From: Falseniella ignava CCUG 37419
GTDB taxonomy: Bacteria > Bacillota > Bacilli > Lactobacillales > Aerococcaceae
Length of the DNA: 49,476 nucleotides
Direction: 5' to 3'
Assembly (NCBI RefSeq): GCF_000301055.1
Contig: NZ_JH932300.1
Span: 499,407 to 548,882 of the forward strand
Numbering within the stretch: position 1 is the stretch's first letter; each line of letters begins with the position of its first letter. The notes below the pieces were generated by a model. The model made no database searches, had not been told where the DNA came from, and was given only the letters and a program-made list of their open reading frames with translations. Below are positions 35,603 to 42,923 of the stretch, piece by piece. A program made the translations under genes and the position numbers.

Positions 35603-35632
35603 GCACCTTAGTATAACTAAGGTGCTCTTTTT
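35603..35632 (+). terminator. Riboswitch-controlled terminator before folP
   Basis: The stem GCACCTTAG / CTAAGGTGC with a TATAA loop and TCTTTTT. An alternative hairpin, GCCTCCGC (35578-35585) with GCGGGGGC (35597-35604), overlaps both the aptamer 3' end and the first two bases of this stem. It therefore looks like the antiterminator. Confidence 0.88.
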
Positions 35633-35664
35633 CTGATGAATTCATAAGAATTTGAGGGATATAG

Positions 35665-36654
35665 ATGAAAATAAAAGATAAAGTTCAAGACTTTTACTTT
35701 AAAGATTCGGTGATTCGTCATGGCGATTCTACGATGATTTGTGGTATCGTCAATGTCACACCGGATTCTTTCTCCGATGGTGGCCAATGGTTTGGCGTAG
35801 AGAAGGCAGTTAACCGCGCTATGGAATTAATCGAAGCTGGTTGTCAGATGATTGATATTGGCGGGGAGTCGACTCGGCCAGGGTCAACCTATGTCGAAAT
35901 CGAAGAAGAAATTAATCGCGTCGTTCCTGTGATTCGCCAATTACGTGAACAATCCGATGTGATTATTTCAATAGATACTTGGAAAGCACCCGTAGCTAAA
36001 GCTGCGATTGAAGCCGGGGCGGATATCATTAATGATATTACCGGACTACTTGGAGACCCCAACATGGCGCAAGTGATTGCTTCTTCAAATGTCGGGTGTG
36101 TTGCGATGTTTAATCCGGTGATTGTTAGACCCGATCATCCGTCCGCGAAGATTTTTCCGCAGTTTGGTGCTGAAGGGATTTTTTCGGCCAAGGAGTTAGA
36201 AGACTTTGCGACATTAGATGACTTAGCTTTAATGGAAATTTATTTCGATAAAACGTTAGAAATCGCCCAAAATTCGGGACTCTCATCGGACCGTCTGATG
36301 TTAGATCCAGGCATTGGTTTTGGCTTAACCAAACGAGAAAACTATCATCTGGTTAAAGAAGTCGGACAAATTCACCGTTGGGGCTATCCTTGCTTCTTAG
36401 GTGTTTCACGCAAACGATTTATTCAAAATACGTTAGCTGAAGCGGGCTATAATGTCGATACTGAAACGGAAGAAGGATTTAAACTGCGTGATGAAGCTTC
36501 TGCCTCCTTAACGGCGATTGCTGCTTATATGGGGGTCGAAGTCGTTCGGGTGCATGTCGCGCAAGAGCACGTTATTGCTAGTCTAATTGGGTCGAATATT
36601 CGCTTAGCCGATCAATTAGAGGATCAAAATTTTGGAGCTTATCAGAAAAAGTAA
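35665..36654 (+). CDS. folP: Dihydropteroate synthase
   Basis: Joins 4-aminobenzoate to dihydropterin pyrophosphate; the sulfonamide target. GIVNVTPDSFSDGG (27-40) and DIGGESTRPGS (64-74) are the pyrophosphate-loop motifs. IDTWK (103-107), NDITG, DPGIGFG (214-220) and SRKRF (248-252) complete the TIM barrel. The 329 residues are longer than the usual 270-290. The extra length lies in about 20 residues at the N terminus and in a stretch after VAMFNP (147-151), where many homologues read MHxR. First gene of the THF-riboswitch operon; folB follows at 9 bp. Confidence 0.93.
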   Translation: MKIKDKVQDFYFKDSVIRHGDSTMICGIVNVTPDSFSDGGQWFGVEKAVNRAMELIEAGCQMIDIGGESTRPGSTYVEIEEEINRVVPVIRQLREQSDVIISIDTWKAPVAKAAIEAGADIINDITGLLGDPNMAQVIASSNVGCVAMFNPVIVRPDHPSAKIFPQFGAEGIFSAKELEDFATLDDLALMEIYFDKTLEIAQNSGLSSDRLMLDPGIGFGLTKRENYHLVKEVGQIHRWGYPCFLGVSRKRFIQNTLAEAGYNVDTETEEGFKLRDEASASLTAIAAYMGVEVVRVHVAQEHVIASLIGSNIRLADQLEDQNFGAYQKK

Positions 36655-36663
36655 GGAGAGATT

Positions 36664-37014
36664 ATGTTTAAAATAAAATTAAATAATATGCTATTTCACT
36701 CGCATATTGGGGTGTTTCCAGAAGAGAAAGTGTTGGGACAACGGATTGCGATTGATTTAACTGTAACGATTAAAAATGAAATTCAACAAGACCAATTAGA
36801 TGAGACGGTCTCTTATGCGCATTTCTATGATATCATTGCGGCATATATTGATGAGAGTCGAGCTGATCTAATTGAGACGCTGGCATTTGATATTGTGAAG
36901 CTAATCAAACAAGCTAGCCCAGATAAAATTGAGAAAGTAAAAGTTAATGTTCGTAAACTTCAACTGCCGATTGAAGGAATTTTGGACAGTGCCGAGATTG
37001 AATTGGAGGCGTAA
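36664..37014 (+). CDS. folB: Dihydroneopterin aldolase
   Basis: Converts dihydroneopterin to 6-hydroxymethyl-dihydropterin and glycolaldehyde. The 116 residues form a T-fold protein with HSHIGVFPEEKVLGQRIAID, DETVSYAHFYDII and LIETLAFDIVKLI, including the catalytic glutamate and the Y/K pair. AAGGAGAG precedes the ATG. Three bases separate it from folK, which uses its product. Confidence 0.94.
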   Translation: MFKIKLNNMLFHSHIGVFPEEKVLGQRIAIDLTVTIKNEIQQDQLDETVSYAHFYDIIAAYIDESRADLIETLAFDIVKLIKQASPDKIEKVKVNVRKLQLPIEGILDSAEIELEA

Positions 37015-37017
37015 GCA

Positions 37018-37503
37018 ATGCATCAAGTATATTTAAGTTTAGGTTCGAATATGGGTGATCGGCAAGGGAACTTGCAAAAAGCTCAAACATTACTCGAACA
37101 ACACCCACAAATTAACGTCATCAAAGTATCTGGCGATTATCAAACTTCACCGGTGGGAGGCGTAATACAAGATGACTTTATTAATCAAGCGATGCATATT
37201 GAGACGTCACTCGATCCGTATGAATTGCTCGAGTATATCCATCAAGTTGAATCTCAATTACATCGTAAACGCCTAATTCATTGGGGGCCTCGTACGATCG
37301 ATATCGATATTTTATTCTTCGATAAAGTATTGATGCCCGATCCAAAATTAACGATTCCCCATGCAGAAGTGTTTAACCGTTTATTTGTATTAGTACCGTT
37401 AGTAGAAATTATCGATGCGGACTTTTACCAATTTGAAAAAGTCCAAAAAGCCATCGAACACTTAGAATCAAATACAGATCAAAGCATAGAAAGAGTGAAG
37501 TAA
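37018..37503 (+). CDS. folK: Hydroxymethyl-dihydropterin pyrophosphokinase
   Basis: Transfers pyrophosphate from ATP to the pterin, making the FolP substrate. The 161 residues start VYLSLGSNMGDRQGNLQKA and carry YQTSPVGGVIQDDFINQA and the signature RKRLIHWGPRTIDIDILFF. The last 20 residues are charged. It is followed immediately by folE: the stop codon ends at 37503 and the folE ATG starts at 37504. Confidence 0.95.
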   Translation: MHQVYLSLGSNMGDRQGNLQKAQTLLEQHPQINVIKVSGDYQTSPVGGVIQDDFINQAMHIETSLDPYELLEYIHQVESQLHRKRLIHWGPRTIDIDILFFDKVLMPDPKLTIPHAEVFNRLFVLVPLVEIIDADFYQFEKVQKAIEHLESNTDQSIERVK

Positions 37504-38085
37504 ATGACAGAAATGAATTTAACGAAAATTGAGGAGTTAGTGCGTGAGATTTTGATTGAGATTGGAGAAGATCCAGGTCGTGAAGGGTTAGTTGAAACAC
37601 CAAAACGAGTAGCCAAAGCTCTAGACTTTATTACGGGTTCCACTCGTTTAAGTGAATTTACTGAAGGGAAAATGTTCCCTACAGAATTTTGTGAAGATAA
37701 TGAAATGGTCTCAGTCAATAATATTCCATTTTACTCAATGTGTGAGCACCATATGTTACCTTTCTTTGGTACCGTATCAGTAGCTTATTTACCGGCTGAG
37801 GGACAAATTATTGGCTTATCCAAAATCCCACGTCTAGTGGATTACGTCTCACGAAAATTGAACGTTCAAGAAAATATTACCCGTGATGTCGGTCAAATTT
37901 TAATGGATATTACCAAAGCGCGTGGTGTAGCAGTGATCGTAGATGCACGCCATATGTGTGTTGAGATGCGCGGAGTTCAAAAAGTGAATTCAACGACTCG
38001 AACGACTTTCTATGCTGGTGAATTCAAGAATAATGCGCAATTACGTAATGAATTCTTACAATCAATTCCGAGGGTGGGTCAATAA
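37504..38085 (+). CDS. folE: GTP cyclohydrolase I
   Basis: First enzyme of the pterin branch, GTP to dihydroneopterin triphosphate. The 193 residues contain the zinc site CEHHMLPFFG with its partner cysteine in ARHMCVEMRG, the IGLSKIPRLVDYVSRK segment and STTRTTFYAGEF. The start codon abuts the folK stop and the stop overlaps the folC start by one base (TAATG), so translation is coupled. It is a type IA enzyme that keeps all zinc ligands. Confidence 0.96.
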   Translation: MTEMNLTKIEELVREILIEIGEDPGREGLVETPKRVAKALDFITGSTRLSEFTEGKMFPTEFCEDNEMVSVNNIPFYSMCEHHMLPFFGTVSVAYLPAEGQIIGLSKIPRLVDYVSRKLNVQENITRDVGQILMDITKARGVAVIVDARHMCVEMRGVQKVNSTTRTTFYAGEFKNNAQLRNEFLQSIPRVGQ

Positions 38086-39362
38086 TGTCTGATTTATCTG
38101 AACAGATTCCTGCCATGCTTTATGGTCAAGGGGACCGCTTAGCACCCCTTCGCCAAGTGATTCAAGCTTTAGGCAATCCTGACCAAAAAGTTAAGATCGT
38201 CCATTTAGCTGGAACGAATGGGAAAGGGTCTACATCGACGATGATTGCCCAACTTCTAAGAAGTCACGGAATGCGGGTCGGGTTATTTACAAGTCCGCAT
38301 TTATATAGCGAACGTGAGTCGGTTCAAGTAGATGGACAACTTATTGATGCATCAACATTTCAAGCCTTGCTCAATAAAATTTCGCAAGTTGAATCTGCAT
38401 TGAATCTTCCGGACGAGCAGCGATTATCCCAGTTTGAATTAACCTTTGTCGTGGCGCTGTGTTACTTTGCGCAAGAAGCGTGTGATTGGGTTGTGCTAGA
38501 ATGTGGCTTAGGCGGCGAATTGGACGCCACCAATGCGATTGGGCGAAGTGAGTATAGCATCTTCACAAAGATTGGGCTTGATCATGTGAACTTACTAGGG
38601 GACACCATTGAAGAGATTGCTCAGACCAAAGCCGGCATTATGCGTCCGAATCAAACAGTCATTATTGCGCCTAACCAACAGCCAGAGGTTGTTAAGGCGT
38701 TGATTGAGCGAGCCGACGAATTCGATAATTCGTGGATTTATTTAGCAAAGCCTTTAACAAAATTGCAAGAGGGATCGACTTATCAAGTCGCACTACCCGA
38801 CGTGAAACCTTTTACGATGCAGTTAGGCTTGCGGGGAAATTTCCAAGCAGAGAATCTAACAACAGCAATGTTGTTTTATAAAGCTTGGTTAACAGCGCAA
38901 GGTCATGCATTGGATCCGGATCATTTAAAAACAGTATTAAAAGATATTTCATTACCAGGGCGTTATGAACGTGTAAGCTCTGAGCCGACGATCATTTTGG
39001 ATGCATGCCATAATTTGGATGCTGTTGCTGCAACGCTTGAAACATTGCAACGTGAATTTAAGGGGCAACGCCTACACGTTATCTGTGGTTTTCTCAAGGA
39101 TAAAGATGTAACAGCGATGGTGCATTTGTTGCATCAGCTTGATGCAGATTTTATCTTGACGCAACCGGATTTCCCAGAGCGAACATTACCAGTTGATGAA
39201 TTAGCAAAAATATTTAAAGCAGAAGGCATTGAAGCGCCAACCTTTACGGATCCACGAGAAGCCGTAACTGATGCGTTAGACCGACAACACGATCCGATTA
39301 TTATATTGGGGTCATTCCACCTTATTAAATGCGTCAGAGGGATGTGGCGTGATGAATATTAA
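38085..39362 (+). CDS. folC: Folylpolyglutamate synthase / dihydrofolate synthase FolC
   Basis: Adds glutamate to dihydropteroate and folates. The Mur ligase-like ATP site is HLAGTNGKGSTSTMIAQLL (about residues 40-58), followed by LFTSPHL and LECGLGGELDATN. The C-terminal domain holds LPGRYE and ILDACHNLDAV. It is 425 residues long. Translationally coupled with folE and overlapping the start of the NUDIX gene by 11 bp. With folP, folB, folK and folE, it completes most of the pathway to polyglutamylated dihydrofolate under one riboswitch. Confidence 0.94.
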   Translation: MSDLSEQIPAMLYGQGDRLAPLRQVIQALGNPDQKVKIVHLAGTNGKGSTSTMIAQLLRSHGMRVGLFTSPHLYSERESVQVDGQLIDASTFQALLNKISQVESALNLPDEQRLSQFELTFVVALCYFAQEACDWVVLECGLGGELDATNAIGRSEYSIFTKIGLDHVNLLGDTIEEIAQTKAGIMRPNQTVIIAPNQQPEVVKALIERADEFDNSWIYLAKPLTKLQEGSTYQVALPDVKPFTMQLGLRGNFQAENLTTAMLFYKAWLTAQGHALDPDHLKTVLKDISLPGRYERVSSEPTIILDACHNLDAVAATLETLQREFKGQRLHVICGFLKDKDVTAMVHLLHQLDADFILTQPDFPERTLPVDELAKIFKAEGIEAPTFTDPREAVTDALDRQHDPIIILGSFHLIKCVRGMWRDEY

Positions 39363-39888
39363 AGAAGCTGCGAAAGTAGCAATCGAACAAGTAAAAGAAC
39401 AAGATTATCCTTGGGTGGATCAAGCACAATTAATGGCGATGGCGGAGCAAATTGAACAACTTTCCGCTGAATCATTGATTGACCGTTCAACGAAGCTACA
39501 CTTTACTGCGTCAGCTTTTGTTTGTCAACATGGTCGTGCATTCTTTATTGAACATCCTTATTTGCACCGATTGTTATTACCCGCAGGTCATGTCGAAGTG
39601 GGCGAGACCTTTGAGGAGGCCGCTCGTCGTGAGTTTCATGAGGAGACAGGTTATCGCTTGAATCCATCCATTTCAGGTCAGTTGATTGATATTAATCAAC
39701 ATTCAATTCCCGCTAATCCTGCAAAAGCCGAAGGTGTCCATCACCATATTGATTTTCGCTTTTTATTTAGTTGGAATGGTGAAACTTCAAAGGATTCAGC
39801 AGAATTGGTTGTCCATCGCTTAACGGTAGAACAGGCGCCGGAAGAATTCCGTCCTTATTACCGATTCGATCAATATGACGCGAAATAA
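39352..39888 (+). CDS. NUDIX hydrolase, candidate dihydroneopterin triphosphate pyrophosphatase
   Basis: A 178-residue NUDIX enzyme. The full box is present: G79-x5-E85-x7-R93-E94-F-H-E97-E98-T-G. It starts inside the end of folC (ATG 39352; a GTG at 39349 is also possible), so it is the sixth gene of the folate operon. The pathway still needs removal of pyrophosphate from the FolE product before FolB acts. In Lactococcus lactis a NUDIX protein encoded among fol genes does this (FolQ). I infer the same role from position only; the NUDIX box does not reveal the substrate. A terminator follows. Confidence 0.85.
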   Translation: MNIKEAAKVAIEQVKEQDYPWVDQAQLMAMAEQIEQLSAESLIDRSTKLHFTASAFVCQHGRAFFIEHPYLHRLLLPAGHVEVGETFEEAARREFHEETGYRLNPSISGQLIDINQHSIPANPAKAEGVHHHIDFRFLFSWNGETSKDSAELVVHRLTVEQAPEEFRPYYRFDQYDAK

Positions 39889-39907
39889 GTTATTTATAAA
39901 TGATTAT

Positions 39908-39932
39908 CCCTTCGTTTTTGAAGGGTTTTTTT
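39908..39932 (+). terminator. Intrinsic terminator closing the folate operon
   Basis: CCCTTC / GAAGGG stem with a 6-nt loop and seven T residues. Confidence 0.8.
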
Positions 39933-39973
39933 ATTGCGAATCGAGAAATGAATCGAATGAATTCGTTTAATGT

Positions 39974-40002
39974 TTCTCACATAGCGAATAGTTTGCTATA
40001 AT
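39974..40002 (+). promoter_or_regulatory. uppS promoter
   Basis: TTCTCA, 17 bp, TATAAT, with a TGC extended -10 element. It gives a short leader before uppS-cdsA-rseP. Confidence 0.6.
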
Positions 40003-40051
40003 TAGATAGAATTCGATAAAACAAACGAAAAACATTCAGAAAGATGATATT

Positions 40052-40753
40052 ATGAATCCAAATAAGGTCCCTCAGCATGTCGCGATGATTATGGATGGCA
40101 ATGGTCGCTGGGCAAAAAAACGGTGGATGCCACGTAACTTTGGTCATCGTGAAGGTGCTAAAAATATTCGTACGATAGCGGCTATAGCAAGTCGGAAGGG
40201 CATCAAGGTTCTAACGCTTTATGCTTTTTCAACGGAAAACTGGAATCGACCTGAGGCAGAAGTTAACTATTTAATGGAATTGCCTTTTGAGTTTTTTGAA
40301 AAATTTGTTCCTGAAGCGATTGAAAATAACATTCAAATTCAAGCAATCGGTGCTCTCGAGCAGCTGCCGGATAAGACCCAATCAGCCATCGAAGAGGCAC
40401 GTCAGCGGACAGCGCATTGTGATGGCATGATTTTGAATTTTGCGATTAACTATGGGGCACGTTATGATATTGTCCATGCGGTCAACCAATATATAGAGGA
40501 AGGTGCTACGCAGCCACTAACTGAAGAGCGATTGAGTCGAAATTTAGCGACTGAAAAGTTAGGGGAATTACAATGTCCTGATTTAATTATTCGAACGAGT
40601 GGTGAATTACGTCTAAGTAACTTTTTGCTATGGGAAGCAGCATATAGTGAATTTTATTTTACCGACGTTTATTGGCCTGATTTTAAAGAGAAAGAATTTG
40701 AACTAGCTTTAGCAAGTTACGCTGAACGCCATCGCCGTTATGGGAAGCTTTAG
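40052..40753 (+). CDS. uppS: Undecaprenyl diphosphate synthase
   Basis: Cis-prenyltransferase making the C55 lipid carrier for cell wall polymers. The 233 residues have HVAMIMDGNGRWAKKR (catalytic D15, R19), FSTENWNRP, and the C-terminal signature IIRTSGELRLSNFLLWEAAY with SEFYFTDVYWPDF. The ribosome binding site is weak (AGAAAGATG). cdsA follows at 21 bp. Confidence 0.96.
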   Translation: MNPNKVPQHVAMIMDGNGRWAKKRWMPRNFGHREGAKNIRTIAAIASRKGIKVLTLYAFSTENWNRPEAEVNYLMELPFEFFEKFVPEAIENNIQIQAIGALEQLPDKTQSAIEEARQRTAHCDGMILNFAINYGARYDIVHAVNQYIEEGATQPLTEERLSRNLATEKLGELQCPDLIIRTSGELRLSNFLLWEAAYSEFYFTDVYWPDFKEKEFELALASYAERHRRYGKL

Positions 40754-40774
40754 TCTAGAAGAGGAGGGTCTCAT

Positions 40775-41569
40775 ATGAAAGTGCGCGTGATTAGCGCCAT
40801 TGCGGCGCTATGCGTGTTTGTTCCTTTCATACTATTGGGGGGAACGTACTTTATGTTATTTATTTGGTTATTAGGCTTAATTGGCATGCAAGAATTTTGT
40901 TCGATGATGAAGCTGAATTACCAAAGTTATATCGGATTTATCTCTTCGCTTGGTTTGACAGCCGTTTTAATTCCGCACTATTATTGGCCAGGTTGGGTTA
41001 CGAACGGGATGACACAGAATGTTCTTTATATCTCAATGGTTGCTTTAATGACAATTACGGTGTTTGATCCGGAGCGATTTAATATCGAAAAAGCAGCTGT
41101 TCTTGTCTTAGCGATGTTTTATCTCGGCCTTGGCTTTCAGACGTTAATTAGAATGCGAGATGCGGGATTATCTTCGTTAATGTTTTTATTCGCGATTGTC
41201 TGGGCGACGGATATTGGAGCTTATTGTGTTGGACGAGCAATTGGTAAACAAGCGTTAGCGCCAAAGATTAGTCCAAATAAGACGATTGAAGGAGCATTTG
41301 GAGGGACCATTATTGCATTAATTGTAGGGATTATCTATCTCTATACGGTTCAGCCACCCATCGCAATTAATCAGACCAACTGGTTCTTAATTGTTGCAGT
41401 CTCATTTATTGGACAATTTGGTGACTTAGTAGAGTCTGCGATGAAGCGTCATTTCCAAGTGAAAGATTCGGGACGATTGATTCCCGGTCATGGAGGTATT
41501 TTAGACCGGTTTGATAGTACATTATTTGCGAGTATTATCTTAATGTTATGGGTAAATTTTACAAGATAG
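40775..41569 (+). CDS. cdsA: Phosphatidate cytidylyltransferase
   Basis: Makes CDP-diacylglycerol from phosphatidate and CTP, the branch point for anionic phospholipids. The 264 residues are strongly hydrophobic with about seven membrane helices. The family signature is complete: SPNKTIEGAFGG, then GDLVESAMKRHFQVKDSGRL and IPGHGGILDRFDS. GAGGAGG precedes the ATG. It is coupled to uppS and 5 bp from rseP, a standard cluster. Confidence 0.95.
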   Translation: MKVRVISAIAALCVFVPFILLGGTYFMLFIWLLGLIGMQEFCSMMKLNYQSYIGFISSLGLTAVLIPHYYWPGWVTNGMTQNVLYISMVALMTITVFDPERFNIEKAAVLVLAMFYLGLGFQTLIRMRDAGLSSLMFLFAIVWATDIGAYCVGRAIGKQALAPKISPNKTIEGAFGGTIIALIVGIIYLYTVQPPIAINQTNWFLIVAVSFIGQFGDLVESAMKRHFQVKDSGRLIPGHGGILDRFDSTLFASIILMLWVNFTR

Positions 41570-41574
41570 GTTAG

Positions 41575-42849
41575 GTGTCGGATTTGAAAACAATCATTGT
41601 ATTTTTAGTTATTTTTTCGATTATCGTGATTATTCACGAATTAGGTCACTTCTTAATGGCACGAAAGCGTGGGATTCAAGCGCGTGAGTTTGCGATTGGA
41701 ATGGGCCCGAAACTTTTCTCAACGCAAGATGATCAAGGAACGACTTATACATTGCGAATGTTGCCGCTTGGGGGGTATGTCCGTCTAGCTGGACTCTATG
41801 AAGAGGAAGAAATTCAGCCAGGAATGGAAGTGAGTCTGAGCTTAGATGAAGCAGGGATTGTCCAAGCGATTGATCTACGTCAACATGTGTCGGACGAAAG
41901 TTTACCGATTCGGGTGAATGATTTTGATTTAGTTCATCAAATGACGATTGAAGGGCTCCCGGTGGGGCAAGAGGAAATGCAAGTTTATTCAGTTTCCCCA
42001 GATTGTCGGATTATTCAGCCCGACGGTACGAGCTTACGGGTAGCGCCATATGAACAACGCTATGAGGCGGCTTCGGTAACCAGCAAAATTTTAACCAATG
42101 TGATGGGTCCTGTGAATAATTTTTTATTATCGATTGTTTGCTTTACGTTATTTGCCTTTTTGGTTGGGGGAATTCCAAGTAATGAGAATACGGTTGGAGA
42201 CGTTGTTGCAGGTTCGCCTGCTGAAGCGGCCGGCTTAGTTGCTGGAGACCGGATTGTATCAATCAATGACCAATCGGTGAATAATTGGCAAGAACTAATT
42301 AGTCAAATTCAACAATTACCGGGTGAGACAGTGCCGATCAGCTATGAACGAGACGGTGCAAACCATGAAGAAATGATTACAATTAACAAAGTGATCGATG
42401 AAGCAACCGAACAATCCTACGGTCAAATTGGTATCCATGTATCACGCAAGACTGGCTTTTTAGATAAACTAGCCTACGGGTTTAGTGAGACATGGCAAGT
42501 TGCTACCGGCGTGTTGGCGATGATTGGCGGCATGTTTGTCCGAGGATTTAACTTAAATAATCTTGGGGGTCCGGTCGCGATTGCTCAAATGACCGGTCAA
42601 GTCGTTCAATCAGGCTTCAGTACGATGGTATGGTTCTTAGCGATGCTATCAGCCAATATTGGGGCAGTCAACTTATTCCCAATTCCAGCGTTAGATGGCG
42701 GTAAGATTGTCTTAAACTTAATTGAACTCGTTCGAGGCAAGCCACTTTCTCAATCGAAAGAAGGTATGATCACCTTGATTGGTGCGGTCATTATGATGAT
42801 TTTAATGATTGCCGTTACTTGGAATGATATTATGAGAGCATTTTTCTAG
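41575..42849 (+). CDS. rseP: Site-2 protease RseP (Eep/YluC-like)
   Basis: Intramembrane zinc metalloprotease that trims signal-peptide remnants and anti-sigma factors. The HExxH motif HELGH (H21, E22, H25) lies in the first membrane helix. A PDZ domain spans about 200-275 (ENTVGDVVAGSPAEAAGLV). The third metal ligand lies in NLFPIPALDGGKIV near the C terminus. It is 424 residues long. The start is uncertain: GTG 41575 is used, but TTG 41584 would also fit. In enterococci Eep makes peptide pheromones from lipoprotein signal peptides. polC follows after a terminator. Confidence 0.93.
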   Translation: MSDLKTIIVFLVIFSIIVIIHELGHFLMARKRGIQAREFAIGMGPKLFSTQDDQGTTYTLRMLPLGGYVRLAGLYEEEEIQPGMEVSLSLDEAGIVQAIDLRQHVSDESLPIRVNDFDLVHQMTIEGLPVGQEEMQVYSVSPDCRIIQPDGTSLRVAPYEQRYEAASVTSKILTNVMGPVNNFLLSIVCFTLFAFLVGGIPSNENTVGDVVAGSPAEAAGLVAGDRIVSINDQSVNNWQELISQIQQLPGETVPISYERDGANHEEMITINKVIDEATEQSYGQIGIHVSRKTGFLDKLAYGFSETWQVATGVLAMIGGMFVRGFNLNNLGGPVAIAQMTGQVVQSGFSTMVWFLAMLSANIGAVNLFPIPALDGGKIVLNLIELVRGKPLSQSKEGMITLIGAVIMMILMIAVTWNDIMRAFF

Positions 42850-42860
42850 TCAAACATTAT

Positions 42861-42896
42861 CAGGCATCTCGCTGAAACGAAATGCCTGTTTTCATT
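42861..42896 (+). terminator. Terminator between rseP and polC
   Basis: CAGGCAT-TCG / CGA-ATGCCTG stem with one C/A mismatch and a 6-nt loop, then TTTTCATTT. proS, which often stands here in Firmicutes, is absent. Confidence 0.7.
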
Positions 42897-42923
42897 TGAA
42901 CTTAGCGAATAGGAGGGGGATTT

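Noticed and set aside
42850-42923. Remnant of proS between rseP and polC
   Set aside because: proS often sits here in Firmicutes, but the 74-bp gap contains only a terminator and a ribosome binding site, with no coding trace.
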